A DNA stretch of 64,000 nt. It comes from Pontimicrobium aquaticum (GTDB lineage Bacteria > Bacteroidota > Bacteroidia > Flavobacteriales > Flavobacteriaceae). The translations under genes and the position numbers were made by a program. Where the stretch lies: assembly GCF_005047595.1 (NCBI RefSeq), contig NZ_SUPL01000004.1:248001-312000 (forward strand), in the 5' to 3' direction. Below the pieces are notes generated by a model. It was not told the DNA's origin. It worked only from the letters and a program-made list of their open reading frames with translations, and ran no database searches. Below are positions 51,729 to 62,666 of the stretch, one piece after another. Position 1 is the stretch's first letter, and each line of letters opens with the position of its first letter.

Positions 51729-52868
51729 TTAATTCTTGACTTTATTATACTTGTGCATTAGTTCTAACACCTTATCTATTGGTAAAGAATTAACTGCATG
51801 TCCATCACGCCCAGTTATGGTTTTAGCGGCGAATAGTGAGTTTAAAATAGCTTCTTCAGTAGATTCTATGGTTGCCAAAAACAAAGGTGACATATCATCA
51901 TTTCTCACTTCTTTTTTTTCGTTAAACATAGATTTGCTTTGATACGGAATTAGATTTTCATTTGCTGTAGAAACTGCAATCACATAATCACCACTTCCAT
52001 TTGAGGCAATGCCTCCTGTTTTACCAAGTCCTATCATAGCACGTTTTGCTATACGTTCTAAGTTTCGAGCATTTAATGGTGCATTAGTCATAACAACTAT
52101 CATACAAGAACCATCAGCATCATTCAAAATTTTATCTCTATAAGGATATTTTTGCAGTTCTTTGGCAATTGGCACGCCATTAATCTCTAACACACCACCA
52201 AAATTTGTTTGTACTAACACACCAACTGTATAGCCTCCTAAAGATTCAGGAAGCACTCTAGAAGACGTTCCAATACCTCCTTTATAACCAAAACAAATAG
52301 TTCCAGTCCCAGCACCTACATTACCTTCTTCTACGCTTCCGCTTTTAGCATTTGCGATAGCATTTAATATATGTTGTTCAGTAACATGGCGTCCACGAAT
52401 ATCATTTAACCAACCATCGTTGGTTTCGCCGACTACCGAGTTAACTGAACTTACATTTTTGTTTTCTTCTTGATTTAACGTATAACTTATTAAACCCTCC
52501 ATTCCTGGAGCCACGCTCAGAGTATTCGTTAGGATTATTGGTGTTTCAATATTACCAAGTTCCTTAACTTGACTATAACCAGCAAGTTTTCCAAAACCAT
52601 TACCAATATAAATGGCAGCAGGCACTTTGTTTTGAAAAACATTCCCTTGATGTGGTATAATAGCAGTGACTCCAGTTCTAACATTATCGCCTTCAATGAT
52701 GGTTTCGTGACCAACGGTTACGCCTTCAACATCTGTTATGGCATTAAGTTTTCCTGTTTTTAAAACACCTATTTCAATGCCGTAATCTCTAAGTCGTTTG
52801 TTTTGTGCGTCCATAGTTGCTGATAATATTAAAGCAATTATTAGAAAGTAATATGTAGTTTTCATCAA
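51729..52868 (-). CDS. secreted P1-family peptidase (DmpA/BapA type)
   Basis: A 379-residue N-terminal-nucleophile hydrolase with a signal peptide (about 1-21). The conserved start LRDYGIEIGVLKTGKLNAITDVEGVTVGH (in part) near 26-54 and the self-cleavage region GYKGGIGTSSR near 200-210 are present; the nucleophile is the Ser after Gly-Thr. GSGDYVIAVST near 290 and GRDGHAVNSLP near 355 are also typical. Members are D- or beta-aminopeptidases. Gene order runs decarboxylase, then this, then the TauE exporter. Confidence 0.9.
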   Translation of the reverse strand: MMKTTYYFLIIALILSATMDAQNKRLRDYGIEIGVLKTGKLNAITDVEGVTVGHETIIEGDNVRTGVTAIIPHQGNVFQNKVPAAIYIGNGFGKLAGYSQVKELGNIETPIILTNTLSVAPGMEGLISYTLNQEENKNVSSVNSVVGETNDGWLNDIRGRHVTEQHILNAIANAKSGSVEEGNVGAGTGTICFGYKGGIGTSSRVLPESLGGYTVGVLVQTNFGGVLEINGVPIAKELQKYPYRDKILNDADGSCMIVVMTNAPLNARNLERIAKRAMIGLGKTGGIASNGSGDYVIAVSTANENLIPYQSKSMFNEKKEVRNDDMSPLFLATIESTEEAILNSLFAAKTITGRDGHAVNSLPIDKVLELMHKYNKVKN

Positions 52869-52876
52869 TTTATATT

Positions 52877-54319
52877 TTATACTGATTGGTTTAGTTTGCT
52901 TAATCCTCTTTGTATCATAGAAATTGCTTTGTCTATAGTATCTAATTTAGTTCTAAAAGACAATATAGCCATTCGAATTACAAATTTTCCATTTATTAGA
53001 GTTGAACTTAAAAATATCTCACCATCGTTGTGAAGTTCTTTTAAGAGTTTCTCATTGAATGCATTTTCATTACCATCAATAGTTGGATACCAAAAATAGC
53101 TCACTGACAAATCTGGGTCTGGACCAACTTTAAACCCAATTTTTATTAATTCTTCTCTAAAATACTGGGTTAAAAGTAGTTTTTCTTCAAGACAAGCAAC
53201 AAATGGTTCTATTCCGTGTAGCTGCAAAGGCAACCACATACGTAAACTCCTAAAGTGTTTTGTTAATTCTGGTGACACATCAGCTGGATTTACAGGCATA
53301 GCATCATCAATAGCATCTTGCATATAGTTGGCTCGATAATGGTTTGAATGATACACTGCTTCTTTGTCTTTCACAAGCACTGCTCCTAATCCGTAAGGGA
53401 GAAACAATCCTTTGTGTGGATCAATTACTAACGAATCTGCCATTTCTATACCATTAAAACGGTGTTTAACCTTGTCAATCAGAATAAAAAATCCTCCATA
53501 AGCGCCATCAATATGATACCAAAGGTTATTTGCTTTTGCTATATTTCCTATATCCTTTAATGGGTCTATTGCTCCAGTATCGGTAGTTCCAGCAGATGCT
53601 ATAACTACAAATGGATTAAGTCCGTGTTTTTTATCAGCTTTAATTTTTTCTTCTAAATCAGACGCTACAATTCTTGAATTTGCATCTAACTCTAAATACC
53701 TAATCTGCACATCTTCTAAACCAATAATCCGTAACGCTTTTTGAATACAATGATGCACTTGAGGGCTCATATAGATAACACTTTTTTCAATGACAGCGTT
53801 TTTAATACCGTGTTTATCTCTAGCAGCTGTTAGAGCTATTAAATTAGCAATAGAACCTCCAGACGTTAAATTTCCAATAGCAGATTCAGGAAAACTAAAC
53901 AACGATTTCATCCAGTTTAATAATTCATACTCTATAGCTACACCACCTGGACATGAAAAATGCATACCAACATATTCGTTGGTAACGTCCGCTAAATAAT
54001 CTGCTATAGACGATGTGTAAATACCTCCTCCTGGAATATAACCCAAGTGTCCACCTGATGCTGCATTAATACCTTTAGCTGCCACCTCATTAGCATACAA
54101 TTCTAAAATATCTTCTATAGGTTTTGTTTTATTAGTGATTTTAAACACATGAGGTGTTTCTTTCTCTCCACAAAATGCCTTAGTTGTTTCTATTGAATTG
54201 AGAAATGAATTGGCATAAGCATTTACCTTATTTAAATATGCATTTCTTTGAGCTTCGTTTGGTTCAAGAGGTTGAGATTTGGATTGTAAATCTAAAATTT
54301 GTTGCTTTAATTGGTTCAC
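52877..54319 (-). CDS. PLP-dependent group II amino-acid decarboxylase
   Basis: A 480-residue fold type I enzyme. Conserved parts are FSCPGGVAIEYELLNWMKSL near 120-139, GNLTSGGSIANLIALTAARD near 148-167, HIDGAYGGF near 268-276, and the cofactor Lys in DSLVIDPHKGLFLPYG near 294-309. The family includes aromatic L-amino-acid, glutamate and aspartate decarboxylases; the substrate cannot be decided by eye. It starts a minus-strand run with the P1 peptidase nine bases downstream. Confidence 0.9.
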   Translation of the reverse strand: MNQLKQQILDLQSKSQPLEPNEAQRNAYLNKVNAYANSFLNSIETTKAFCGEKETPHVFKITNKTKPIEDILELYANEVAAKGINAASGGHLGYIPGGGIYTSSIADYLADVTNEYVGMHFSCPGGVAIEYELLNWMKSLFSFPESAIGNLTSGGSIANLIALTAARDKHGIKNAVIEKSVIYMSPQVHHCIQKALRIIGLEDVQIRYLELDANSRIVASDLEEKIKADKKHGLNPFVVIASAGTTDTGAIDPLKDIGNIAKANNLWYHIDGAYGGFFILIDKVKHRFNGIEMADSLVIDPHKGLFLPYGLGAVLVKDKEAVYHSNHYRANYMQDAIDDAMPVNPADVSPELTKHFRSLRMWLPLQLHGIEPFVACLEEKLLLTQYFREELIKIGFKVGPDPDLSVSYFWYPTIDGNENAFNEKLLKELHNDGEIFLSSTLINGKFVIRMAILSFRTKLDTIDKAISMIQRGLSKLNQSV

Positions 54320-54441
54320 TAAAATTGTTTTAAAAAATCAATTCTACATTTCTGTAAGAATTAGTAACATTTATAGCTCTAAAAGTACGGAAATTGATTT
54401 GTTTTTTTGTATCTTTAATAGACATCTTAAACTTATTAATT

Positions 54442-54672
54442 ATGGAATCACATTATAAGAGAATATATACAGGAAGCATGATAATTGTACAATTATTAAC
54501 ATCGAAATTAGAAGATATTGGCATTACACCTGTGATTAAGGAGCAAAATGAATCTGGTCTTGACCCAAAAATTTATGGTGGCCACATGTTACAAGAAGTT
54601 TTTGTTCATGAAGACGAGTTAGATAAAGCTGTTCCAATTATTCAGGCTGCTTTGGCTGATATGGAAGCCTAA
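54442..54672 (+). CDS. DUF2007 domain protein
   Basis: From ATG 54442 this is a 76-residue protein starting MESHYKRIYTGSMIIVQLLT. It contains the DUF2007 pattern (a short ACT-like signal-transducing domain): VQLLTSKLEDIGITPVI, GGHMLQEVFVHEDELDKA. An upstream TTG at 54394 would add a hydrophobic extension of poor quality and is rejected. Function unknown. A bidirectional terminator separates it from the ABC-F gene. Confidence 0.82.
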   Translation: MESHYKRIYTGSMIIVQLLTSKLEDIGITPVIKEQNESGLDPKIYGGHMLQEVFVHEDELDKAVPIIQAALADMEA

Positions 54673-54704
54673 ATTAGTACTCGGTAACCAGTTTTATATA
54701 AAAC

Positions 54705-54739
54705 AAAAGAGCCAAAAAAATTAAATTTTTGGCTCTTTT
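54705..54739. terminator. bidirectional terminator between DUF2007 and ABC-F genes
   Basis: AAAAGAGCCAAAAA, a short loop and TTTTTGGCTCTTTT form a 14-base-pair stem with A and T flanks that can end transcription from both sides. Confidence 0.85.
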
Positions 54740-54757
54740 ATATTTTGAAACTTATAA

Positions 54758-56386
<1,629 letters not shown>

Positions 56387-56495
56387 TTAGCTTTTTAATT
56401 TTACTCAGATGATTAATAATTGAAAAATACACCTTATTAAACCTACAAATTAAAGCATTTCACTCCTTGACATAAAGCGCTTTGTAAGTTTGCGG

Positions 56496-56526
56496 CAAAA
56501 GTAACAAAATCAATTCATCAAAGCAA
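56496..56526 (-). promoter_or_regulatory. ABC-F gene promoter
   Basis: On the minus strand TTG (56526-56524), a 20-base spacer and TACTTTTG (56503-56496) match the consensus fully. The leader would be about 105 bases, longer than usual here. The divergent interval 56384-56638 holds this and the promoter at 56588 and nothing else visible. Confidence 0.7.
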
Positions 56527-56587
56527 TTAAATAGCAGGTATAATAACATTTAACAACGCCTTAACACCAGTTTTAGTATGCAAAACA

Positions 56588-56595
56588 TACTTTTG
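56588..56595 (+). promoter_or_regulatory. -7 element TACTTTTG before the thioredoxin-like lipoprotein gene
   Basis: A full match to TAnnTTTG, 44 bases before ATG 56639. No TTG at the right spacing is seen. Confidence 0.5.
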
Positions 56596-56638
56596 TATTG
56601 AAATATAAAAATCTCTGTATCGAGATTATAGGTTAACC

Positions 56639-58048
56639 ATGAAGCAACTAATTGTTTTTTTATTAGTAATTATAACTCTTTTTAGCTGCAATACCAATGA
56701 AAACACTTGTGGTAAAGCATTTATTGGTGGTGAAATTATTAACCCAAATAATAACTATGTTACACTATATAGAGATGCTTCTCCTATAGATACTGTGTAT
56801 CTTGATAAAAACAATCGCTTTTCTTATCAAATTGAAACACTTAATCCTGGATTACACTCATTTAGGCATGATGGTGAATATCAAGTTGTAATTATTGAAC
56901 CTAATGATAGTATTATGATTAGGTTAAATACTATTGATTTTGATGAGTCCTTAGTATTTTCTGGAAAAGGTTCTAAAAAGAACAACTACCTCATAAACAT
57001 GTTCTTAAAACTTGAAGATGAAGAGTCGTTTATTTATCAATTTTCTAAATTAAACCCAGAGAAGTTTCTTGCAAAACTCGATTCTATTAAAAATGAAAAG
57101 TACCAGTCTCTAACTAAGTTTAAGGAGAAATATAATCCAACTGATTATTTTACTGATGTTGCCGAAATTGGCATTGATTACAGCTATTATAGAGATAAAG
57201 AGATTTATGCTTATAGATATTTTGGTATTAACGACCCCTTACCATTAGATTCTTTACCTAAAGATTACTTTGATTTTAGAAGTGATATAGATTATAATCG
57301 AGAAGAGCTAAAAGAGTTTTACCCATACTTTAATTTCCTTTTCCCTCATTTTAATAATTTGGCAATGGAAAAGTATTTTAAAGATAATAATGAAGAACAA
57401 TTAAAACGCACAAACATTGAGTATCATTTAAACAAACTTGAGTTAATTGATGATATGGTTAAAAGTGAAACAATGAAAAATATTCTTTTAAAGTTTCCAA
57501 CCATAAACTTTTTAAACTACTCTAACTCTTTTAAAGATTCCGATGCTATGTATAATTCGTTTTTAGAAAAGAATAGCAATGAGCAAAACAAAATATACAT
57601 AACAAACCTCCATAAAACTCTCAATAGATTACGTCCTGGAAACAACCTTCCAGATATTGAATTGCTCAACTTTAAAAATGAAACTGCAACGTTAAATAAT
57701 ATTACTAAAAGACCATCGGTTCTATACTTTTGGACAAGTGCAAATAAATATCATTTTAAGAATAGTCATGCAAAAGTAAAAGAGTTAAAAGCGTTATACC
57801 CAAAAATTGATTTTATTTCAATAAATATTAACTCTAATAACGAGTCTAATTGGAAACTTATACTGAAGCAAAACAATATAGATACTACCAACGAATACCG
57901 CTTTAGAAACCCTGATGTTGCAAAAAGGTTGTTGGCAATTCGCTATATTAATAAAGTGATAGTTGTTGATAAAAATGATAATATTCTCTCATCAAACTCC
58001 AATTTGTTTGGAAGCGAGTTTAAAAAATTACTCAATGAGATAAAATAA
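56639..58048 (+). CDS. thioredoxin-like lipoprotein lacking the CxxC motif
   Basis: A 469-residue protein with lipoprotein signal MKQLIVFLLVIITLFSCN. The N-terminus (about 25-120) resembles DUF4369 domains (AFIGGEIINPNNNYVTLYRD). A long helical middle follows, then a C-terminal thioredoxin-like fold (about 335-469): LPDIELLNFKNETATLNNIT, SVLYFWTSANKYHFKNSHAKVK and INKVIVVDKNDNIL. At the active-site position after FW the sequence is TSANKYHF, with no Cys, so it cannot do disulfide exchange. Other copies at 6192 and 43704 keep the motif. Confidence 0.82.
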   Translation: MKQLIVFLLVIITLFSCNTNENTCGKAFIGGEIINPNNNYVTLYRDASPIDTVYLDKNNRFSYQIETLNPGLHSFRHDGEYQVVIIEPNDSIMIRLNTIDFDESLVFSGKGSKKNNYLINMFLKLEDEESFIYQFSKLNPEKFLAKLDSIKNEKYQSLTKFKEKYNPTDYFTDVAEIGIDYSYYRDKEIYAYRYFGINDPLPLDSLPKDYFDFRSDIDYNREELKEFYPYFNFLFPHFNNLAMEKYFKDNNEEQLKRTNIEYHLNKLELIDDMVKSETMKNILLKFPTINFLNYSNSFKDSDAMYNSFLEKNSNEQNKIYITNLHKTLNRLRPGNNLPDIELLNFKNETATLNNITKRPSVLYFWTSANKYHFKNSHAKVKELKALYPKIDFISININSNNESNWKLILKQNNIDTTNEYRFRNPDVAKRLLAIRYINKVIVVDKNDNILSSNSNLFGSEFKKLLNEIK

Positions 58049-58076
58049 AAAAAAGCTACTCTAGGGTAGCTTTTTT
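58047..58076. terminator. bidirectional terminator between thioredoxin-like and transaldolase genes
   Basis: AAAAAAAAGCTAC-TCTAGG-GTAGCTTTTTT: a strong stem with A and T flanks overlapping the stop codon end of the plus-strand gene and facing transaldolase. Confidence 0.8.
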
Positions 58077-58094
58077 ATTTATATAAGTAGAATA

Positions 58095-58748
58095 TTAGTT
58101 TCCTTTTTTATAATCTTCCAAGAATTTAGCTAAGCCAATATCTGTTAGTGGATGTTTTAATAAACCTTCAATAGAACTTAAAGGCCCTGTCATTACATCG
58201 GCTCCTAATTTGGCACAATCTATTACGTGCATGGTATGACGCACCGAAGCTGCTAAAATTTGTGTTTCAAAAGCATAGTTATCAAATATATGGCGAATCT
58301 CACCTATAAGGTTTAAACCATCGGTTGAAATGTCGTCTAGTCGTCCAATAAAAGGGGACACATACGTTGCGCCAGCTTTTGCTGCTAATAATGCTTGTCC
58401 AGGAGAAAACACAAGGGTAACGTTGGTTTTTATACCTCTTTCTGAAAAATATTTGCAAGCTTTAACACCATCCTTAATCATTGGTAATTTAATAACAATT
58501 TGGTCGTGTAATTCTGCTAAAGCCTCACCTTCTCTTACCATGCCTTCAAAATCGGTTGAAATAACCTCAGCACTTACGTCGCCATCAACAATATTACAAA
58601 TATCCACATAGTGCTTTAAAATATTATCGTGACCTGTAATACCTTCTTTAGCCATTAATGATGGATTTGTTGTTACACCATCAAGTACTCCAAGGTCTTG
58701 AGCCTCTTTTATCTGATCTAAATTTGCTGTATCAATAAAAAATTTCAT
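58095..58748 (-). CDS. transaldolase / fructose-6-phosphate aldolase (small TalC type)
   Basis: A 217-residue TIM-barrel aldolase of the small TalC/FSA class. [20 protein letters not shown] is the classic start, [12 protein letters not shown] near 25-36 the second strand, IVIKLPM near 81-87 holds the Schiff-base Lys, and [20 protein letters not shown] near 107-126 follows. It interconverts pentose-phosphate intermediates or cleaves fructose-6-phosphate. Single gene. Confidence 0.95.
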   Translation of the reverse strand: MKFFIDTANLDQIKEAQDLGVLDGVTTNPSLMAKEGITGHDNILKHYVDICNIVDGDVSAEVISTDFEGMVREGEALAELHDQIVIKLPMIKDGVKACKYFSERGIKTNVTLVFSPGQALLAAKAGATYVSPFIGRLDDISTDGLNLIGEIRHIFDNYAFETQILAASVRHTMHVIDCAKLGADVMTGPLSSIEGLLKHPLTDIGLAKFLEDYKKGN

Positions 58749-58864
58749 GTTTGTAAACGTCGTTTAAAGTTCTGTTAAATTTCGATGCGAATTTACAATA
58801 TTAGGCGAGCTCCTAATTATTTTTTAATTAAAACATATTAACAACTTAGCAAAACTTTTCAATG

Positions 58865-59668
58865 CTATAATTTGTAATGCTTCATCAAGAGTTTTTCATA
58901 AACCTTATCTGGAAGAACTCGTTTTAAAACAATAGAGAATTTCTGCATAAACTCTCCTACTTTATAATGTACTTTTGGGTGTTTTACATTAATTACCTTA
59001 AATATAGCTTTTGCCATTAATAATGGATCTTGGCCACTATCAACATGTGCATTCATAAGTTCTAAGGTATTACCATATTGCTCTTTATAAGGGGAATTTT
59101 CTAAAACTGGCGCATGGTAGCGTCCAGCGGCTATATTTGTTGCAAAATCGCCTGGAGCTATATTAGTCATATGTATATTAAAGCCTTTTATTTCCATTCT
59201 AAATGCTTCGGTAATAAGTTCTAAAGCACCTTTACTTGCACTATATACACCACGATAAGGCAATCCCATATAACCAGCAATAGAAGTTACATTAATAATG
59301 AGTCCTGAGTTTTGCTTACGCATGTGTGGTAATACAGCCTTAATGACGTTAATTGGTCCAAAAAAATTAGTATCAAAGTTTCGTTTAATTTCTACTTCAG
59401 GAATCTCTTCTATTGGGCCTGTAATTCCAGCTCCTGCATTATTTATTAGCACATCTATCTTTCCTTCTTTACTAATAACTTCTTCTACACAATTAAGAAT
59501 CGTATTATTATCTGTAACGTCTAAGGCAACAATTGGAAACTGACTGTTAGGATAGTTTTGTGGATTTCTACTTGTACCGTAAACTGTAAACCCTTTGTCT
59601 TTTAAAAATTCTCCAACAGATTTTCCTATTCCAGAGGATCCTCCTGTGATTAAAACAACTTTAGACAT
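58865..59668 (-). CDS. short-chain dehydrogenase/reductase
   Basis: A 267-residue Rossmann enzyme. The cofactor motif TGGSSGIG is at about 8-15, the NNAGAG motif near 85, the catalytic Ser in NVTSIAGYMG near 138 and YSASK near 152-156. The C-terminal part (NIAPGDFATNIAAGRYH) is typical of the classical SDR group. NAD(P)-dependent; substrate unknown. Its start lies near the SRP RNA 3' end on the same strand. Confidence 0.92.
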   Translation of the reverse strand: MSKVVLITGGSSGIGKSVGEFLKDKGFTVYGTSRNPQNYPNSQFPIVALDVTDNNTILNCVEEVISKEGKIDVLINNAGAGITGPIEEIPEVEIKRNFDTNFFGPINVIKAVLPHMRKQNSGLIINVTSIAGYMGLPYRGVYSASKGALELITEAFRMEIKGFNIHMTNIAPGDFATNIAAGRYHAPVLENSPYKEQYGNTLELMNAHVDSGQDPLLMAKAIFKVINVKHPKVHYKVGEFMQKFSIVLKRVLPDKVYEKLLMKHYKL

Positions 59669-59715
59669 GAAATATTTAAGATTAGTTTAGCCAAAAGTAA
59701 GAAACTTTAAGGCAC

Positions 59716-59818
59716 AAAAAAAGGCAAGCTACCTACATCACACCGCTACGACCATTTACCTTTGCTGCGTTCCCGCCCTGGAGGATTCAACAGGAGCTGG
59801 TTGTGTAGGACTTGCCTC
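59716..59818 (-). ncRNA. ffs: signal recognition particle RNA, small bacterial type
   Basis: The minus strand contains the universally conserved apical part of 4.5S-type SRP RNA: TCCTCCAGGGCGGGAACG and GCAGCAAAGGTAA (59789-59758 region). Terminal arms AGGCAAG (59816-59810) and CTTGCCT (59728-59722) close the long hairpin. A run of T (59722-59716) ends it. SRP RNA with Ffh targets membrane proteins to the translocon. Confidence 0.95.
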
Positions 59819-59821
59819 GTG

Positions 59822-59851
59822 CAAAGATACAATCTTTTAATAGTTGCGCAA
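59822..59851 (-). promoter_or_regulatory. SRP RNA promoter
   Basis: On the minus strand TTG (59851-59849), a 19-base spacer and TATCTTTG (59829-59822) match the consensus exactly. The RNA would begin near 59818, four bases after the -7 element. Confidence 0.85.
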
Positions 59852-59906
59852 TGATTTTTTTTACTGAATTTAAATAAATAAATTGCTCCAAATTACAATT
59901 AAAAAA

Positions 59907-60941
59907 ATGCGACTATTTAAACTTCTTACAATCATACTTTTACCTATGTTTATGATTGCCTGTGGTAGTAATTCTGAAAAAAAATCGAAAAATTTTTCAA
60001 TCACAACTAATGCTAAGAAAAATACTATTAGCAAAAGTGAAACATTGAAACTGTCTATTGATAATAAAAAAGGGCTTGCTATTGATTCGGTAGTTTATAA
60101 ATTTAATAATTCAAAAATTGCAAACACTCTAGATTTGAGTTCTTCTAAACTTGGTGTACAAACAATAGAAGCTTCTGTTTTCTACAACGCTACAAAGGAA
60201 ACTATTTCAACAAGTATCATTGTTTTAAATAATGAAGCTCCTAAAATTTACAGTTTTAATATTATAAATGAATATCCTCATGATATCACATCTTATACAC
60301 AAGGCTTAGAGTTTTATAATGGCGAATTATATGAAAGCACAGGTCAACTAGGAAAATCTAAACTTAGAAAAGTAGATTATAAAACTGGAGAAGTACTTAA
60401 AAATATTGATTTAGCCAAAGAATACTTTGGAGAAGGGCTTACTGTTTTAAATGACAACATTTATCAACTTACATGGCAAAGCAGTATTGGTTTTGTTTAT
60501 GACGTCAATACTTTTGAAAAAAAGAGCAACTTTAAATACGGTAAAAGCAAAGAAGGTTGGGGAATTTGTAACGATGGCAACGTGCTTTATAAAAGTGATG
60601 GTACCGAGCGTATTTGGCTTTTAAATCCTGATACCTTAGCTGAAATAGACCATTTTCAAGCCTATACAAATAAAGGAAAAATTAGCAACCTAAATGAGTT
60701 GGAATGGATAAATGGCAAAATATACGCTAACCGTTATCAAAAAAATGGCGTAGCCATTATTAACCCTGAAAATGGTGCTATTGAAGGTGTTATAGATTTT
60801 TCGTCTCTAAAAAATAAGGTAAAACAACACCCTACACTTGATGTTTTAAATGGCATTGCTTATAACCCAGATACTAGAACAATATTTGTAACAGGAAAAC
60901 ATTGGGACACACTTTTTGAAGTAGAAATTGTTGAAAAATAA
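59907..60941 (+). CDS. glutaminyl-peptide cyclotransferase lipoprotein (glutamine cyclotransferase family)
   Basis: From ATG 59907 it has 344 residues and lipoprotein signal LLTIILLPMFMIACGSN. An upstream TTG at 59883 is rejected because it adds eight residues ahead of the signal. Residues about 30-100 form an unassigned beta domain. The rest is the five-bladed propeller of plant-type glutamine cyclotransferases: HDITSYTQGLEFYNGELYES, GEGLTVLNDNIYQLTWQ, LNELEWINGKIYANRYQ, and LNGIAYNPDTRTIFVTGKHW. The enzyme cyclises N-terminal Gln to pyroglutamate. Confidence 0.92.
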   Translation: MRLFKLLTIILLPMFMIACGSNSEKKSKNFSITTNAKKNTISKSETLKLSIDNKKGLAIDSVVYKFNNSKIANTLDLSSSKLGVQTIEASVFYNATKETISTSIIVLNNEAPKIYSFNIINEYPHDITSYTQGLEFYNGELYESTGQLGKSKLRKVDYKTGEVLKNIDLAKEYFGEGLTVLNDNIYQLTWQSSIGFVYDVNTFEKKSNFKYGKSKEGWGICNDGNVLYKSDGTERIWLLNPDTLAEIDHFQAYTNKGKISNLNELEWINGKIYANRYQKNGVAIINPENGAIEGVIDFSSLKNKVKQHPTLDVLNGIAYNPDTRTIFVTGKHWDTLFEVEIVEK

Positions 60942-60990
60942 TTCAACTATTCTAATGTTATTTATAAACATGAAAGTTTACTTTTACAAA

Positions 60991-62598
60991 ATGAAGCGTC
61001 TATCTTATTTTATTCTTAGCCTAACCATTCTCTTATTTTGGAGTTCATGCCGTAAAGATTTTGAATTTTCAGCAAGTACAGGCACCCTAGAATTTTCTAA
61101 AGACACTGTTTATCTAGATACCGTTTTTACAAATATTGGTTCAAGTACCTACAATCTAAAGGTGTATAATAACAGTAATAACGATATTATAATTCCTTCA
61201 ATCAAACTTAGCGAAGGTTATAATTCGTACTACCGAATGACCATTGATGGTACAACAGGTATTGGTGGTGCACCAAACGAACCTATTGGCAAAGTCTTCG
61301 AAAACATAGAAATGCTCGCCAAAGACAGTATGTATATCTTCATTGAAACAACTGTTGACATACAAGATTTGGCAGCATCGCAAACACAATTTTTATATAC
61401 TGATGCTATTGAGTTTGATTCTGGAGAAAATCTACAAAAAGTAGAATTGGTAACCTTGGTGAAAGATGCTCATTTTATTTATCCAGACCGTTCTACAACT
61501 ATAGACTCTGAAACTGGAGAAGAAATTCACGTTATTGAAACCTTGACCTTTGATGTTGATGGTGATGGAATGGAAGATGAAACCACCATTCAAGGACGTT
61601 TTTTAGCTGATAATGAATTGACATTTACTAACGAAAAACCTTATGTAATATATGGTTATGCTGCGGTTGCAGATAGCAAAACCTTAACGATTGACGCTGG
61701 CGCAAGAGTCCATTTTCATGCTAAATCTGGATTACTTATTACTGGTGGAGCATCTTTAAAAGTTAATGGAGTACCTAGTACAGACCAAGAACTTCTAGAA
61801 GGCGAAGTAATTTTTGAAGGTGATAGATTGGAACCTAATTTTGCAGATGTTCCTGGACAATGGCAAACCATTTGGCTATTTAACAATAGTGTAGATAATG
61901 TTATGAATCATGCTACCATAAAAAATGGAACTATTGGCATTTTAAGTGATGGTAATCAAGATGACCCAACAAAACTAACTATTACAAATTCACAAATTTA
62001 TAATTCTAGTAATTTTGGAATTTTAGGAAGAGGCACCTCAATTGATGGTGAAAATGTGGTGGTAAACAATAGCGGACAATCTTCATTTGCAGGAACTTAT
62101 GGAGGTTCGTATAATTTTGTACATACCACCTTTGCTAATTATTGGAATAACAGTTTTAGGCAATTTCCTTCAGTTTTATTAAATAATTTCATCATTGATG
62201 AGGATAATACAGTTTTTACAAATCCGTTAGATGCTGCAAATTTCACCAACTGCATTATTTACGGAAATGATAATCCAGAACTAATTCTGGAAAAAGATCC
62301 TTCAGATGATTTTAATTTTAAATTTACCAATAGCTTAATCAAGTTCGATAATTCTAGTAATAATTTTACTGGTGATGTGTATGACTTCAGCAACAGTTTG
62401 CTATATGAAAATGTAATTTTTAATCAAGATCCAGAATTTCTAGATCCAAACAATAATCAACTAAATATTCCAAATGGCTCTCCATCTGATAATTTTGGTA
62501 TTATATTTGGAAATTTATCATCAGATATTTTAAACACTCCTAGAAGTGCCACACCAGATTTAGGTGCTTATGAAAGTGTTGAGTTTGAAGATAATTAA
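60991..62598 (+). CDS. lipoprotein with right-handed beta-helix-like region
   Basis: From ATG 60991 it has 535 residues and lipoprotein signal LSLTILLFWSSCRKDFEF, whose post-Cys residues resemble surface lipoproteins; an in-frame ATG at 60970 is an alternative. The N-terminal about 230 residues are beta-rich. From about 265 the sequence shows short Asn-, Thr- and Gly-rich strands (LTITNSQIYNSSNFGILGRG) that suggest a right-handed beta-helix of the pectate-lyase type. The catalytic function is unknown; it may be a surface-exposed carbohydrate-related or structural protein. Confidence 0.75.
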   Translation: MKRLSYFILSLTILLFWSSCRKDFEFSASTGTLEFSKDTVYLDTVFTNIGSSTYNLKVYNNSNNDIIIPSIKLSEGYNSYYRMTIDGTTGIGGAPNEPIGKVFENIEMLAKDSMYIFIETTVDIQDLAASQTQFLYTDAIEFDSGENLQKVELVTLVKDAHFIYPDRSTTIDSETGEEIHVIETLTFDVDGDGMEDETTIQGRFLADNELTFTNEKPYVIYGYAAVADSKTLTIDAGARVHFHAKSGLLITGGASLKVNGVPSTDQELLEGEVIFEGDRLEPNFADVPGQWQTIWLFNNSVDNVMNHATIKNGTIGILSDGNQDDPTKLTITNSQIYNSSNFGILGRGTSIDGENVVVNNSGQSSFAGTYGGSYNFVHTTFANYWNNSFRQFPSVLLNNFIIDEDNTVFTNPLDAANFTNCIIYGNDNPELILEKDPSDDFNFKFTNSLIKFDNSSNNFTGDVYDFSNSLLYENVIFNQDPEFLDPNNNQLNIPNGSPSDNFGIIFGNLSSDILNTPRSATPDLGAYESVEFEDN

Positions 62599-62666
62599 CG
62601 TCTTTTTAACTATATCACATCATGCTTTTATTTACTTTAAAGCATTAAAAATCAAAACAAAAAACT

